Shown: positions 7,591 to 16,346, counted from the stretch's first letter. The stretch is DNA of 34,918 bases from Alphaproteobacteria bacterium (GCA_014382345.1 JACNJX010000030.1:1-34918); one strand, 5' to 3'. The notes: generated from the letters alone by a model not told the origin. Numbers and translations are program-made.

Positions 7591-8571
7591 ATGTCCCGGT
7601 CTTCCATGTTTCCCCGTTTCCCCACCCTCGTGGCTTTGAGCGCCGCCGTTGTTTGCCTCGGGGCCGTTCCCGCCGAAGCCGCCTCGAGCCAAACCCCCGA
7701 TGCGGCACACCCCATCTCCGGACCACAGCTAGCACAACGTGGCGGGGGGGGCGGACGAGGCGGTATGGGCGGCGGCAAAATGGGCGGCAAAATAGGCAAA
7801 ATGGGTGGCGACAATTCCGACAGCGGCTCCGATTCCAACGCCCCCGGCCTCGATCCGGAAATGATGGACGCCTTCATGGCCATGCGCGCGACCAATGACG
7901 CCATGGACGCGCGCGGCCTGTTCGAAACCGGGCTTCGGCCCGTCTATCCGGACGGGCTGAACTGCCAGACCGGCGATTCCTTTTTCGGCTCCGGTTTGCG
8001 GGGCGACGGCTCGAACCGGTCGGAGCGTTATTACGGCGGCCGCCACGGCGGCTTCGACATTCCGGCCAGGGGCATCGACATCATCGCCATGGCCGACGGC
8101 GAGGTGATCGTGAAAAGCGTCGGCGACAACATCGGCGGCATCAAGGTGGTGTTGCGCCATGCGCCGGAAGACACCGGACTGGATCAATGGACCTTCACCG
8201 AATACAAGCACCTGAAAGAGCCCTCACCGCTCGACATCGGCGCAAAGGTCAGGAAAGGCACGCCGGTCGGCATCGCCTGGAACACCGGCACCACGGGCGG
8301 GCGCGCCTATGGACCCGGCGGGCATTACCACCTGCACCTGTCGGCCTGGTATAACGCCAACGGCAAATTCAAGAAAACCCCGAAAATGACGATCCCGAGA
8401 GACGGCCACTGGCTGGACCCGCTGGCCATGATGCGGGGCGGCCCACTGGCGTCAAGCGAGGCCCGCGATCTCGCCGACGAAGACAAACAGGTCCGCTTCG
8501 CCTACCAAACTGCCGACGGCGCTGTTCACCCCGAAGGCGCAAAAATCATCTGGCCGTTTGTTTGCCGCTAG
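7591..8571 (+). CDS. Secreted M23 (LytM-like) metallopeptidase family protein
   Basis: The protein has 326 residues. A Sec signal peptide ends near AVPAEAAS (residue ~30). Residues ~48-75 are a glycine-rich linker (GGGGGRGGMGGGKMGG). The C-terminal domain has the zinc-site motifs of M23 peptidases: H-G-G-F-D in RHGGFDIPA and HLH in GGHYHLHLSAW, with a beta-hairpin MADGEVIVKSVG between. It should act on peptidoglycan peptides in the periplasm or outside the cell, or be an inactive wall-binding relative. ATG 7591 follows CAGGAG by six bases; an open frame extends upstream to 7486, but that stretch has no ribosome-binding site and overlaps the terminator. It is flanked on both sides by the same hairpin. 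Confidence 0.85.
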   Translation: MSRSSMFPRFPTLVALSAAVVCLGAVPAEAASSQTPDAAHPISGPQLAQRGGGGGRGGMGGGKMGGKIGKMGGDNSDSGSDSNAPGLDPEMMDAFMAMRATNDAMDARGLFETGLRPVYPDGLNCQTGDSFFGSGLRGDGSNRSERYYGGRHGGFDIPARGIDIIAMADGEVIVKSVGDNIGGIKVVLRHAPEDTGLDQWTFTEYKHLKEPSPLDIGAKVRKGTPVGIAWNTGTTGGRAYGPGGHYHLHLSAWYNANGKFKKTPKMTIPRDGHWLDPLAMMRGGPLASSEARDLADEDKQVRFAYQTADGAVHPEGAKIIWPFVCR

Positions 8572-8627
8572 GGGGGGAGAGGAATTTTTCCGGGTTATCC
8601 CTTTTAAAACCAGGCAACGCCAAGAAA

Positions 8628-8656
8628 CAAAGCCCCGCAACGGGAGCGGGGCTTTG
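8628..8656 (+). terminator. Strong hairpin (11-bp stem), copy B, between convergent genes
   Basis: The stem CAAAGCCCCGC / GCGGGGCTTTG is identical to copy A; the loop is AACGGGA. It lies between the M23 gene (plus) and the tetrahaem cytochrome gene (minus) and can serve both. The flank just before it (ACGCCAAGAAA) is close to the flank of copy A (GCGCCAACAAG), pointing to a duplicated element. Confidence 0.8.
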
Positions 8657-8699
8657 CAGGTTTAGAGAAGAAGAAGACGTAATTTGCCTTGTTACCGGA

Positions 8700-9332
8700 T
8701 CATCCTCCTGATTTTCCGGCTTCGAGTCCGGCTTCCGTTTTGAATTCGGCCCGCGCCGGCACTTCCCTGTGGACCAGGTTGTCGTGGCATTCGATGCAGG
8801 TTTCCTTGTTCTTGAGGGCGTTTTTATGCGCCTTTTGGCCGCGTTTGCGCTTTGGCTTGATCTCGGCCTCGATATGGCAGGTCCTACACGTGCTGCTGTC
8901 GGTTTCCAGCAACCGGTCCTGGACCCAAAAAGCGCGCCTCGCGGTTGGCGGAATCCAAGCCCTCTCGAGTTTTTCGTCGGTACTGTGCCAGCGCCCGAAA
9001 AGGTCGGTGTTCGACACGACATGGGTATAGGCGAAAATGGACCCGACAAAGCCCGGCGGCAGGTGGCACTCGACACAACGCGCTGGTGTGCTTTCCGGCG
9101 TTTTTACCGACGCGACGGGATGGGCAATGGTGATCGGCCTTCCGCTATCGCCCAACGGGGCGGCGTTGGCCGCGTACTCGGATTCCTGATGGCACCCGAA
9201 GCACATAAAGTCCCGGAAAACCACGTTTCGGGTTACCGGCTCGAACCCCACCGCCAGTACGATAAGGGCGATGACGATGGCGGCAAAAATAATAATGTTT
9301 CTGCTGTTGAAAACCTTGTCTGACTTAGTCAC
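8700..9332 (-). CDS. NapC/NirT-like tetrahaem cytochrome c
   Basis: The 210-residue protein has one N-terminal membrane anchor (residues ~12-32) and four CXXCH haem sites: CFGCH, CVECH, CRTCH and CIECH. This fits the NapC/NirT/NrfH group, which takes electrons from membrane quinol and passes them to periplasmic reductases. It has four haems in ~200 residues, the usual size. The start codon is GTG (9332), seven bases after a full AGGAGG. It is ~80 bp downstream of the ethylbenzene-dehydrogenase-like gene on the same strand, so the two probably form an operon in which this protein feeds electrons to that one. A terminal reductase is not seen in the window. Confidence 0.88.
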   Translation of the reverse strand: MTKSDKVFNSRNIIIFAAIVIALIVLAVGFEPVTRNVVFRDFMCFGCHQESEYAANAAPLGDSGRPITIAHPVASVKTPESTPARCVECHLPPGFVGSIFAYTHVVSNTDLFGRWHSTDEKLERAWIPPTARRAFWVQDRLLETDSSTCRTCHIEAEIKPKRKRGQKAHKNALKNKETCIECHDNLVHREVPARAEFKTEAGLEAGKSGG

Positions 9333-9366
9333 CGGACACCTCCTTTCCTGAAGGTAACCCGAAGGA

Positions 9367-9390
9367 CGGGGCCTCTCAACGAAGGCCCCG
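9367..9390 (-). terminator. Intra-operon hairpin
   Basis: CGGGGCCT and AGGCCCCG form an 8-bp perfect stem around an 8-base loop between the two cytochrome genes. No T-run follows on the minus strand, so it is more likely an attenuator or mRNA-stabilising hairpin that sets the ratio of the two proteins than a full terminator. Confidence 0.5.
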
Positions 9391-9411
9391 CCCCAAGGCT
9401 TATTAGATCGG

Positions 9412-10740
9412 TTACTTCAACGTCACCGCCTTGATGTCGGCGGCGGCTCCGATGCCGACACTCATCGGCCAGGAAACGTGATGGCCGCGGGTGGTGATGT
9501 TGTCGTCATGCACCGCGAAACCGAACGTGTAGACACCGCCGGGCTTCATGATCTTGTCGTCTTCGGGGTGTCCGGTATCCAGCTTGCGGGTCCAGACGAC
9601 GGTCCACATGCCGTCCTTCCATGTGCCTTTGGAGGCATTGTTGTCGGCGGCCGACCCCTTGGCGCCGGTACGGGTGACATAATAGGCAGGCACCATGTCG
9701 CCCTTCTTCCAGCCGGCCTTGGGATCGAACTTGACCGCGTTCTGCTCGGCGATAATGGAAGATGGCTGCGAGATGTCGCGGATCTGATCCAGGGTCCGTG
9801 ACTTGAAGCCGACCTTCTTGGCGTCGAACATGTACTTCGGCTGCTTCGCCTTCTTGTCCCAGTTCTTCGAGAACATCTTCTTGCCGGCGTCGAACAGCCG
9901 GTATTGCAGCACATAGCCATCATCGGACATGTTGACCGGGTTGGAGCGGTGGCCGCGCCAGTGCATCAGGTCGACGAAGCCGCCCGCCGCCTTGATCTTG
10001 GCGATTTCCTCGGCCGATTTGGTCTTGTTCCAAGACAATGCCTTATCGGTACGGGACGAAGGTAGGTACTTGCGCACGTCCTTCTTGTGTAACACCTTGC
10101 CCAGTAGCGGATGCGCCTTGACGTCGGCGGTCTTGGCCAGTTTTGGCATGTCACGTGAGCCGTTGTGGCAGGTCAGCCAGCAGCCCTGTTCCTTGAACAT
10201 GGGCACCGATCCGTCGTCGATCATCATCGACAGGCGGTCTTCATAGATCGCCGGCTGGCCTTCGCCCCATACCTTCTTGTGCAGCTGGGGCCATCCCATG
10301 CCCTTCCACGCCTTGCCATCGAACTGCCAGTGCGGATGAGCGGTCCCGGGATAGGCGTTTTTGGTTTTCCACTGGAAGCGGAAATACAGGTTGTCGGCAT
10401 CGTGGGCGGCCTGGACGGCGAGGTCGATCACCGCCTGCTTGCCCTTGACCGGATGCGGCTCCAGGCGTTCGCCGGAGACTATCTTCTGGCCGAGTTCCAT
10501 TTCCTCGTCCTCGTGGCACGAAATGCAGCTGTCGCCCTTCATGGTCTTTTTGTCGGCGCGTTTATGCTCCTTCGAGCGCAGCCACTGGTAACTGGATTGA
10601 CCGGGGTAGAACAACTTCACCGACTTTGCCGGCACCTGCGACCAGTCGGTCGGCGGCGCCGCCAAAGCCGCCGTTGAAACGCCTCCAATCAATCCGAATA
10701 CGGCCGCCCCAAGAGCGGCTTTCGACACTGTCTTCCACAT
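9412..10740 (-). CDS. Ethylbenzene dehydrogenase-gamma-like periplasmic haem protein with two c-type haem motifs
   Basis: The 442-residue protein has a Sec signal peptide (residues 1-28, ending TAALAAP). CISCH at 72-76 is a canonical haem c site. A second site, CWLTCH at 187-192, is CX3CH rather than CX2CH. The C-terminal half (AYYVTRTG, TGHPEDD, GGVYTFGFAVHDD) resembles the haem-binding domain of ethylbenzene dehydrogenase-related and cytochrome c-552/DMSO reductase-type subunits, which normally bind haem b in the periplasm. It may therefore carry both c and b haems. It lies upstream of the NapC-like gene and behind an FNR-type site. The respiratory substrate is unknown. RBS GGAAGAGG precedes ATG 10740. 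Confidence 0.8.
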   Translation of the reverse strand: MWKTVSKAALGAAVFGLIGGVSTAALAAPPTDWSQVPAKSVKLFYPGQSSYQWLRSKEHKRADKKTMKGDSCISCHEDEEMELGQKIVSGERLEPHPVKGKQAVIDLAVQAAHDADNLYFRFQWKTKNAYPGTAHPHWQFDGKAWKGMGWPQLHKKVWGEGQPAIYEDRLSMMIDDGSVPMFKEQGCWLTCHNGSRDMPKLAKTADVKAHPLLGKVLHKKDVRKYLPSSRTDKALSWNKTKSAEEIAKIKAAGGFVDLMHWRGHRSNPVNMSDDGYVLQYRLFDAGKKMFSKNWDKKAKQPKYMFDAKKVGFKSRTLDQIRDISQPSSIIAEQNAVKFDPKAGWKKGDMVPAYYVTRTGAKGSAADNNASKGTWKDGMWTVVWTRKLDTGHPEDDKIMKPGGVYTFGFAVHDDNITTRGHHVSWPMSVGIGAAADIKAVTLK

Positions 10741-11084
10741 TGTCCTCTTCCTTTCTCTCCTAAAAACTTTTCAGCACGGAAATTTACTGTGCCTCGCCTG
10801 GACTGGAAGGAACTCTAGCGGATTCAAGTCATGCACGACTTGATCCAAGACAAGCCCCGTTCCTGCAATTATTGCATGGCTGCAATGCGCCAAAATCGTG
10901 CCGCCGAATCTCCATATAGCAATGAAAAATAGAAGTTAAAGGGTGCCGGGATTAATTCGGACCGGTCGACCGGCTTGGTCAGGTTGAGCCATCAGCGTGG
11001 CGGAAAAAACACCAGTCAAACCACACCAACCGCCAACGTCGATGAAACCATCAGCCTGGATCGGGACATTTGTTTTTCCATCCC
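10741..11084. other. Intergenic region upstream of the cytochrome operon
   Basis: This 344-bp gap lies between two minus-strand genes. It contains the leader and probable promoter of the haem-protein operon (10741-10860) and overlapping inverted repeats CAAGTC-N6-GACTTG at 10825-10842. The remainder, 10860-11084, has an AT-rich block near 10912-10940 and no convincing coding frame. A 105-codon open frame across it on the minus strand lacks a ribosome-binding site. Confidence 0.45.
10812..10853 (-). promoter_or_regulatory. FNR/DNR-type binding site with matching -10 element
   Basis: On the minus strand TTGTCTTGGATCAA (10840-10853) resembles the FNR/FixK consensus TTGAT-N4-ATCAA, with one perfect half-site (ATCAA). 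Its centre, 10846.5, is exactly 41.5 bp upstream of a start at 10805 predicted from the -10-like TAGAGT (10812-10817). That is the standard class II activator position. The spacing is seen in the sequence; the regulator is inferred. Confidence 0.5.
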
Positions 11085-11915
11085 TTATTCCCCCTCTTTT
11101 TCCGCGCGCACGATTTTTCCCAGGATCTTGCCGGTTTTGCGGGACCTCGGCAGGCTGGCGACGATGCAGCGGCCGTCGATGCGCGTGACCAGCGGCGCCA
11201 GTTGGTGCATGACCTGGGCGTAGCCGGTCGGGATGTCCTGTTTCCGGGTCCATTGGCCCGGCACGCCGTAAGACAGCTTGCCCTGGACCAAGTCCTCGCT
11301 CCGGGGCATGAGGCTGACGTCGAGGCGCCCTGCCCCGGTGACGACCAGGTTGAAGCCCTCGCAGACGATGAAATTGTCCTGTGGCCTGTCACTGGAGGGC
11401 CAGCCGCCCATCATCCTGACGAACCCGTAAAGCTCATCGCAGCGTTTCCAGACCTCGACTTGGCCCGCGCCTTTCGCCAGGCCCAACAGTTCGGCCTCCG
11501 GCAGGTCACCGGCTTCCTTGAAATACTGGTCCAGGTACTTGCAATGATAGGTCATTTGCGTCGCCGGCCCCTCCCATTTGCGGGCCAGATTTATGTTTTC
11601 ATTGCGCAGGCGTTTCGCCTCCGCCTTTTTCCGTTTCTCTTCCTCCGCCCGCCGGTCGGCTTCGGTCTGGGGGCCCTTGGCTGCCTCTTTTCTTTGGAAT
11701 TCGGGCACCACGATGACGCCGATCACGGCCATGCCGATACCGAGGCCCAGGATCAGGGCCAGCACCAGCCGGGGAATGAAACCGAAACCCTTCTTCCGCG
11801 GCCTGCGTTTCCTTTGTTTCCGTTTTCCATTTCCGGGCCCAGACGGGCTCTCAGACGGGACCGCATCCCCCGCACCGGGAGGACCCCGTTCACCCATGGG
11901 AGCCTGTTCACTCAT
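11085..11915 (-). CDS. Single-pass membrane protein of unknown function with coiled coil
   Basis: I do not recognise a family. The 276 residues from ATG 11915 (MSEQAPMG) begin with a basic, proline-rich cytoplasmic stretch (KRKQRKRRPRKK) and one transmembrane helix (IPRLVLALILGLGIGMAVIG). A charged probable coiled coil follows (EEEKRKKAEAKRLRNE). The ~170-residue soluble C-terminal domain has scattered cysteines (MTYHCKYLD, KRCDELYG, FIVCEGFN, GRCIVASL) and by topology should lie in the periplasm. The in-frame ATG at 11975 would add 20 residues of no visible function. It is downstream of the TPR-methyltransferase gene on the same strand, 131 bp apart. Confidence 0.65.
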   Translation of the reverse strand: MSEQAPMGERGPPGAGDAVPSESPSGPGNGKRKQRKRRPRKKGFGFIPRLVLALILGLGIGMAVIGVIVVPEFQRKEAAKGPQTEADRRAEEEKRKKAEAKRLRNENINLARKWEGPATQMTYHCKYLDQYFKEAGDLPEAELLGLAKGAGQVEVWKRCDELYGFVRMMGGWPSSDRPQDNFIVCEGFNLVVTGAGRLDVSLMPRSEDLVQGKLSYGVPGQWTRKQDIPTGYAQVMHQLAPLVTRIDGRCIVASLPRSRKTGKILGKIVRAEKEGE

Positions 11916-12046
11916 GCCCCAAACATCCACACTGTAACAACACCCGGCAAACCGGCCGGTTTCCATGCTATTCAAGCATAAACACCGAATCCCCGGCTTT
12001 GACGGGGGTTAAGGGGGGGTAAAACCGGTCCCGGCAACACTCTGGG

Positions 12047-13369
12047 CTAGTTTGATTTTTCCAGTAGAAATAGATTTCCGTTCACATCGTTCCTCATTTT
12101 TTGCACCGGTCTGCCGCCGATCAGGTTGAACCCATAATCCCGGGCCACGCGATGCACATAATTCTCGCTATGGGCATAGCGGGTGGAAGGCTGAAGGACA
12201 TAGGTTCCGACATCCAAACCTTCTACCGAAAATGCAAACAAGCCCTTCTTTCCCAGACGTTTGGCTACCTTTTCAAACAGCGCCTCAAGCGGACCGATAT
12301 AAATCAAAACATCCGCTGCTATTACAAGGTCGTAAGGTTCTTGAGGCTGATCTAAAAACTTTTCAATGGGGGCTTGAAAAATTTCGTCATAAACATTTTT
12401 TTCTCGGGCCCGTTCCAGCATTTTTTCCGACAAATCGACACCGTGGAGTTCCTCTGCAATCTCCCGAAATACCTGCCCCGCCAGGCCGGTTCCACACCCC
12501 ATGTCAAGAACACGGGGGAAAGCAGGGCCAGAAACATGCCGCCGTTCTTCCAGAACCTTCCCGACAATCTCACGCAAGGTTTCAGGGATCCGGCAATTCC
12601 CGATGGTCATCTGTTGTTCAAATTCAGAGGCAAAATTATCAAACACCAAGGATACGTATCCGTCAGGAGGCATCTCGGTTAAATTATCGGTCAAGGCCGC
12701 TAAAACATGGTGAGCCTTTAGGTGTTCGGGGTCCAACTCCAAAACCTGACGGTAATTCTCGGCGGCTTTGTCAAACTGGCCAAGGTCCCGAAAGGCATTC
12801 CCCAGATTGTAATAGGCGTCCACGTAATCCGGATTCAAATGAACAATCTGGCAAAAGCACTCAACCGCTTCATCAAGCCGCCCGAGATTGGTCAAATAAA
12901 CGCCAAGATTGTTATAGGCATCAACATAATCCGGTTTGCACACAATTGCTTTTCGGTAACTGGCTTCAACTTCAGCCGGTTGACCTTTATCCCGAAGAAC
13001 ATTCCCAAGATTATAATGCGCTGACGGGAAGTTCTCCTGGCGCTCTATGGCTTTTCGGTAATTGGCGGCAGCATCATCCAGGCGCCCCATCTTGCTATAG
13101 ACAGTTCCCAGGTTGTTGTATGCGGCGGGAAAATCCGGATTTTCATCAAGAGCCTTCAAAATAAACTCCTCAGCTTCGTCCAAATTGCCTTCCTGGAGGG
13201 AGGTCAGGCCGACAAGATGTAAGGCATCCTCATTGTGTGGATCGGCTTGCAGGACTTGGCGGTAAATCTCTTTTGCTCCGGCAAGGTTTCCGGATGAATG
13301 GATTTGAATGGCCCGATTCAAAGCCTCCGGGACTTCTGCAGGGCGTAAATCTTGGGAAGAAACGGGCAT
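12047..13369 (-). CDS. TPR-repeat SAM methyltransferase (AT-richer, probably acquired)
   Basis: The protein has 440 residues. About six TPR units fill residues ~10-225 (YVDAYNNLGVYLTNLGRLDEA, and others). A class I methyltransferase domain follows with VLDMGCGTGLAGQ, acidic loop HGVDLSEKM and motif DLVIAADVLIYIG. The arrangement matches TPR-methyltransferase proteins found near surface-glycan genes. Codon use differs from its neighbours: many A/T-ending codons (AAT, GAA, TTA, ATA), and the coding and upstream sequence look AT-rich. That suggests horizontal transfer or a gene under different selection. ATG 13369 has only a weak AGAGAG upstream. Confidence 0.85.
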   Translation of the reverse strand: MPVSSQDLRPAEVPEALNRAIQIHSSGNLAGAKEIYRQVLQADPHNEDALHLVGLTSLQEGNLDEAEEFILKALDENPDFPAAYNNLGTVYSKMGRLDDAAANYRKAIERQENFPSAHYNLGNVLRDKGQPAEVEASYRKAIVCKPDYVDAYNNLGVYLTNLGRLDEAVECFCQIVHLNPDYVDAYYNLGNAFRDLGQFDKAAENYRQVLELDPEHLKAHHVLAALTDNLTEMPPDGYVSLVFDNFASEFEQQMTIGNCRIPETLREIVGKVLEERRHVSGPAFPRVLDMGCGTGLAGQVFREIAEELHGVDLSEKMLERAREKNVYDEIFQAPIEKFLDQPQEPYDLVIAADVLIYIGPLEALFEKVAKRLGKKGLFAFSVEGLDVGTYVLQPSTRYAHSENYVHRVARDYGFNLIGGRPVQKMRNDVNGNLFLLEKSN

Positions 13370-13705
13370 AAATTGCTCTCTGTTGCTTATTATACGCCTG
13401 ATTTTGAGCTTGTTTTTTTATACTAGCAGGCCGGCAATGAAAATCTTTGCACGAACGGCCCCATTTTCCTTCATCGTAAAAATGCGTTTGCGGTATGTAA
13501 AAATATAACCGTGCTACCCTGTGGCATCCGACATCAGGGACCGCTTGGGCCGCGACCGGGAGATAATAAGCGGCGCGCCCGTTGGACTTCTGCACCATTT
13601 TGGTGGAAATATTAACTTAGGGGGGGTATAGGAGCGTCTGGAAACCGGGGGCTCCCTCCGCCAAGAAATACCAAACGGAACACCAAGAGAGAACGAGTAC
13701 TGAAA
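13370..13705. other. Divergent intergenic region between TPR-methyltransferase and DAHP synthase
   Basis: This 336-bp AT-richer stretch carries promoters for both directions. Visible elements are TATAAT (13389-13394, minus strand), a TATAAC-like sequence near 13505 that could be a plus-strand -10, and a small hairpin CACCA-TTT-TGGTG near 13594-13606. GAGAGA ~13 bases before ATG 13706 is a plausible ribosome-binding site. No gene is seen in it. Confidence 0.45.
13389..13394 (-). promoter_or_regulatory. Perfect -10 element for the TPR-methyltransferase gene
   Basis: TATAAT on the minus strand, ~20 bases before the start codon. No good -35 is seen at 16-18 bp, so this is a candidate only; the leader would be very short. 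Confidence 0.4.
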
Positions 13706-15088
13706 ATGGCCAAAAACTGGGCACCCGATACCTGGCGCGGAAAACCCGCCCTGCAAATGCCGCAATACCCGGACGCCGAGCGCCTGAGCGCGGTGGAAGA
13801 TAACCTTCGCCGCATGCCGCCGCTGGTTTTCGCCGGCGAAGCGCGCAGCCTGAAACGCCAGCTGGCGCGCGTCGCCGATGGTCAGGCCTTCCTGCTGCAG
13901 GGCGGCGATTGCGCCGAGAGCTTCGCCGAATTCCACCCCGACAATATCCGCGACACCTTCCGCGTGCTGTTGCAGATGGCCGTGGTTCTGACCTTCGGCG
14001 CCACCCTGCCGGTGGTCAAGGTCGGCCGCATGGCCGGGCAGTTCGTCAAACCGCGCTCCGATGATTTTGAAACCCAAGGCGACGTCACGCTGCCGAGCTA
14101 TCGCGGCGACATGGTCAACGGCATCGAGTTCACCGAAGAGGCGCGCATCCCCGACCCCGACCGCATGATGCAGGGCTATAACCAGTCCGCGTCGACGCTG
14201 AACCTGATCCGCGCCTTCGCGCAGGGCGGCTATGCCGACCTGCAGAAAGTGCACCAGTGGAATTTGGGCTTTGTTCAGGACAGCCCCTTGGGCGAACGCT
14301 ACCGCGACCTCGCCAACCGGCTCGACGAAACGCTGGGCTTCATGGCGGCCTGTGGGATTACGGCGGAAACCACGCCGCAGATCCGCGAGACGGACTTTTT
14401 CACGGCGCACGAGTCCCTGCTGCTGCCTTACGAGCAGGCGATGACGCGCGTCGATTCGACGACCGGCGACTGGTACGACACGTCGGCGCACTTCCTGTGG
14501 ATCGGTGACCGCACGCGCCAGCCCGATGGCGCGCACGTCGAATTCCTGCGCGGCATCGCCAACCCCATCGGCATCAAGGCCGGGCCGACGACGGACACCG
14601 ACGACCTGCTCACCCTGATCGACACCCTCAACCCGGACAACGAAGCGGGGCGGTTGACGGTGATCACCCGCATGGGCGCGGACAGCGTGGAAAGCCTGCT
14701 GCCGCCCCTGGTGCGCACCATCGAGCGCGAGGGCAAAAAGGTGATCTGGGTCTGTGATCCGATGCACGCCAACACGGAAAAAAGCGCCAACGGGTACAAG
14801 ACCCGGCCCGTCGACCGCATATTGGCCGAGGTGCAGGGCTTCTTCGCCGTGCATGCGGCGGAAGGCACCCACGCCGGCGGTGTGCATTTCGAGATGACCG
14901 GCCAGGACGTCACCGAATGCACCGGCGGCGCGCAGGCGATCACCGAAGCCAACCTGTCGGCGCGCTATCACACCCACTGCGACCCCCGGCTCAACGCCAA
15001 GCAGGCGCTGGAGTTGGCGTTCCTGTTAGCCGAGATCCTCAAAGACGGCCGCGACAGCAAGCCGAGCCTCGCCCAGGCCGGCGGTTAA
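13706..15088 (+). CDS. aroG: 3-deoxy-7-phosphoheptulonate synthase, class II (DAHP synthase)
   Basis: It condenses phosphoenolpyruvate and erythrose 4-phosphate, the first step of the shikimate pathway. The 460 residues match the class II (plant-type) enzyme in length and motifs: [14 protein letters not shown] at the start, [14 protein letters not shown] (metal-site cysteine), [44 protein letters not shown] and [15 protein letters not shown]. Sequence alone does not show which aromatic amino acid inhibits it. The symbol follows the class II enzyme of Mycobacterium tuberculosis; other names are in use. The next gene, pncB, starts 28 bp downstream and is probably co-transcribed. Confidence 0.95.
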   Translation: MAKNWAPDTWRGKPALQMPQYPDAERLSAVEDNLRRMPPLVFAGEARSLKRQLARVADGQAFLLQGGDCAESFAEFHPDNIRDTFRVLLQMAVVLTFGATLPVVKVGRMAGQFVKPRSDDFETQGDVTLPSYRGDMVNGIEFTEEARIPDPDRMMQGYNQSASTLNLIRAFAQGGYADLQKVHQWNLGFVQDSPLGERYRDLANRLDETLGFMAACGITAETTPQIRETDFFTAHESLLLPYEQAMTRVDSTTGDWYDTSAHFLWIGDRTRQPDGAHVEFLRGIANPIGIKAGPTTDTDDLLTLIDTLNPDNEAGRLTVITRMGADSVESLLPPLVRTIEREGKKVIWVCDPMHANTEKSANGYKTRPVDRILAEVQGFFAVHAAEGTHAGGVHFEMTGQDVTECTGGAQAITEANLSARYHTHCDPRLNAKQALELAFLLAEILKDGRDSKPSLAQAGG

Positions 15089-15116
15089 GACCGGGGGCTG
15101 AGGGGGAACGGCGGGC

Positions 15117-16319
15117 ATGACGAAAAATGACACGCCCGCCCCTGATAAAACCGTGGAATTACATGGAATTTCCGGCGGCGATACCCATGATTTGCATATT
15201 AGCCGTTGGTCCGATCATTACTTCCTGAGGACCAAACAGGCGGTGGAACGCTTCGGTGACAAGACCGTGACCTACGCGGTTTTCATGCGCCGCCCGGTGA
15301 TTTTCGCGCCGCGCCTGATGATCGAATGGCTGGAACGCGTGGCGGAAGAGCGCAGCGTTAACTTCGATATTTCGTGTAATTACACGGAAGGCCAATGGGC
15401 CGGAGCCGGAGAACCGCTGATTGCCATCACCGGACCGCTGCTCCATCTGGTCGATCTTGAAACGCTCTACCTGCAGAAACTGGGCGCCGCCTGCGTCGCC
15501 GCCAACAATGCTTTTTCCATGTGTGTGGAACTGCCCGAGGTGGCGTTCCTAGCCATGGACGCGCGCCATTGCGCCGGCACGGAGATGGCCGAATTGATGG
15601 CCTATGCGGCTTCGGTGGGATCAGAGGCCGCCAAGCGCCAGGTCGGCGCCATCGGCTTCATCGGCAACGCGACCGGGGCCACGGCGCATTATTTCGGGCG
15701 CGAAGAGGCCATGGGCACCATGCCGCACGCGCTGATCGGCTATGCCGGATCAACCTTGAAGGCGGCGGAGATGTACGCCGATCTGTTCCCCGGCGAGCCG
15801 ATGACGGTGCTGTGCGACTATTTCGGCCAGGAGGTCACCGACGCGCTGACCGTCTGCCGCCGCTTCCCGGAAATGGCGTCGAAGGGAGAAATCAGCTTCC
15901 GCATCGACACCCACGGCGGGCGTTTCGTCGAAGGCCTGGGGCCACAGGAATCCTACGCCGTGCTGGAACGCTTCGCGCCGGTAGCAGTGCGGCGCTACCG
16001 CTCGGACAAGGAATTGCGCATGCTGACTGGAACCGGCGTGTCGGCGGCGGCAATCTTTCATTTCCGCGAAAAGATGGACCGGGCCGGGTTCGAAGCGGTC
16101 AAGATCGTCGCATCCTCCGGTTTCGACGTCGACAAGTGCCGGGTCATGGCCGACGTCGCGGCCCCCATCGACGTCATCGGGACGGGGTCGTTCCTGCCCG
16201 GCAACTGGACCGAAACCTTCGCCACTGCCGACATCATCGCCTATGACGGCACGCCGTCGGTCAAGGCCGGGCGCGAATTTTTGCTGAAGACACCGGAAAG
16301 TGGGAAGACGGAGGGTTAG
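15117..16319 (+). CDS. pncB: Nicotinate phosphoribosyltransferase
   Basis: It makes nicotinate mononucleotide from nicotinate, PRPP and ATP, the salvage entry to NAD. The 400 residues show the N-terminal DHYFLRTKQAVERFGD (typical YxxTK-type segment), LYLQKLGAACVAANNA, the RHCAG region DARHCAGTEMAE, GFIGNATGATAHYFG, RIDTHGG and the phosphate-binding DVIGTGSFLPG. AGGGGG lies ten bases before ATG 15117. It follows the DAHP synthase gene closely. Glutamine-dependent NAD synthetase (nadE) is 1.25 kb further on the same strand, so two steps of the same pathway sit together. The gene ends just before the 24-bp repeat array. Confidence 0.93.
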   Translation: MTKNDTPAPDKTVELHGISGGDTHDLHISRWSDHYFLRTKQAVERFGDKTVTYAVFMRRPVIFAPRLMIEWLERVAEERSVNFDISCNYTEGQWAGAGEPLIAITGPLLHLVDLETLYLQKLGAACVAANNAFSMCVELPEVAFLAMDARHCAGTEMAELMAYAASVGSEAAKRQVGAIGFIGNATGATAHYFGREEAMGTMPHALIGYAGSTLKAAEMYADLFPGEPMTVLCDYFGQEVTDALTVCRRFPEMASKGEISFRIDTHGGRFVEGLGPQESYAVLERFAPVAVRRYRSDKELRMLTGTGVSAAAIFHFREKMDRAGFEAVKIVASSGFDVDKCRVMADVAAPIDVIGTGSFLPGNWTETFATADIIAYDGTPSVKAGREFLLKTPESGKTEG

Positions 16320-16346
16320 CGGTGGCGCGCCAGTTAGTCCTGCCTA

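Noticed and set aside
10936-11253. 105-codon minus-strand open frame
   Set aside because: It overlaps the membrane-protein gene in another frame, has no ribosome-binding site and no recognisable motif.
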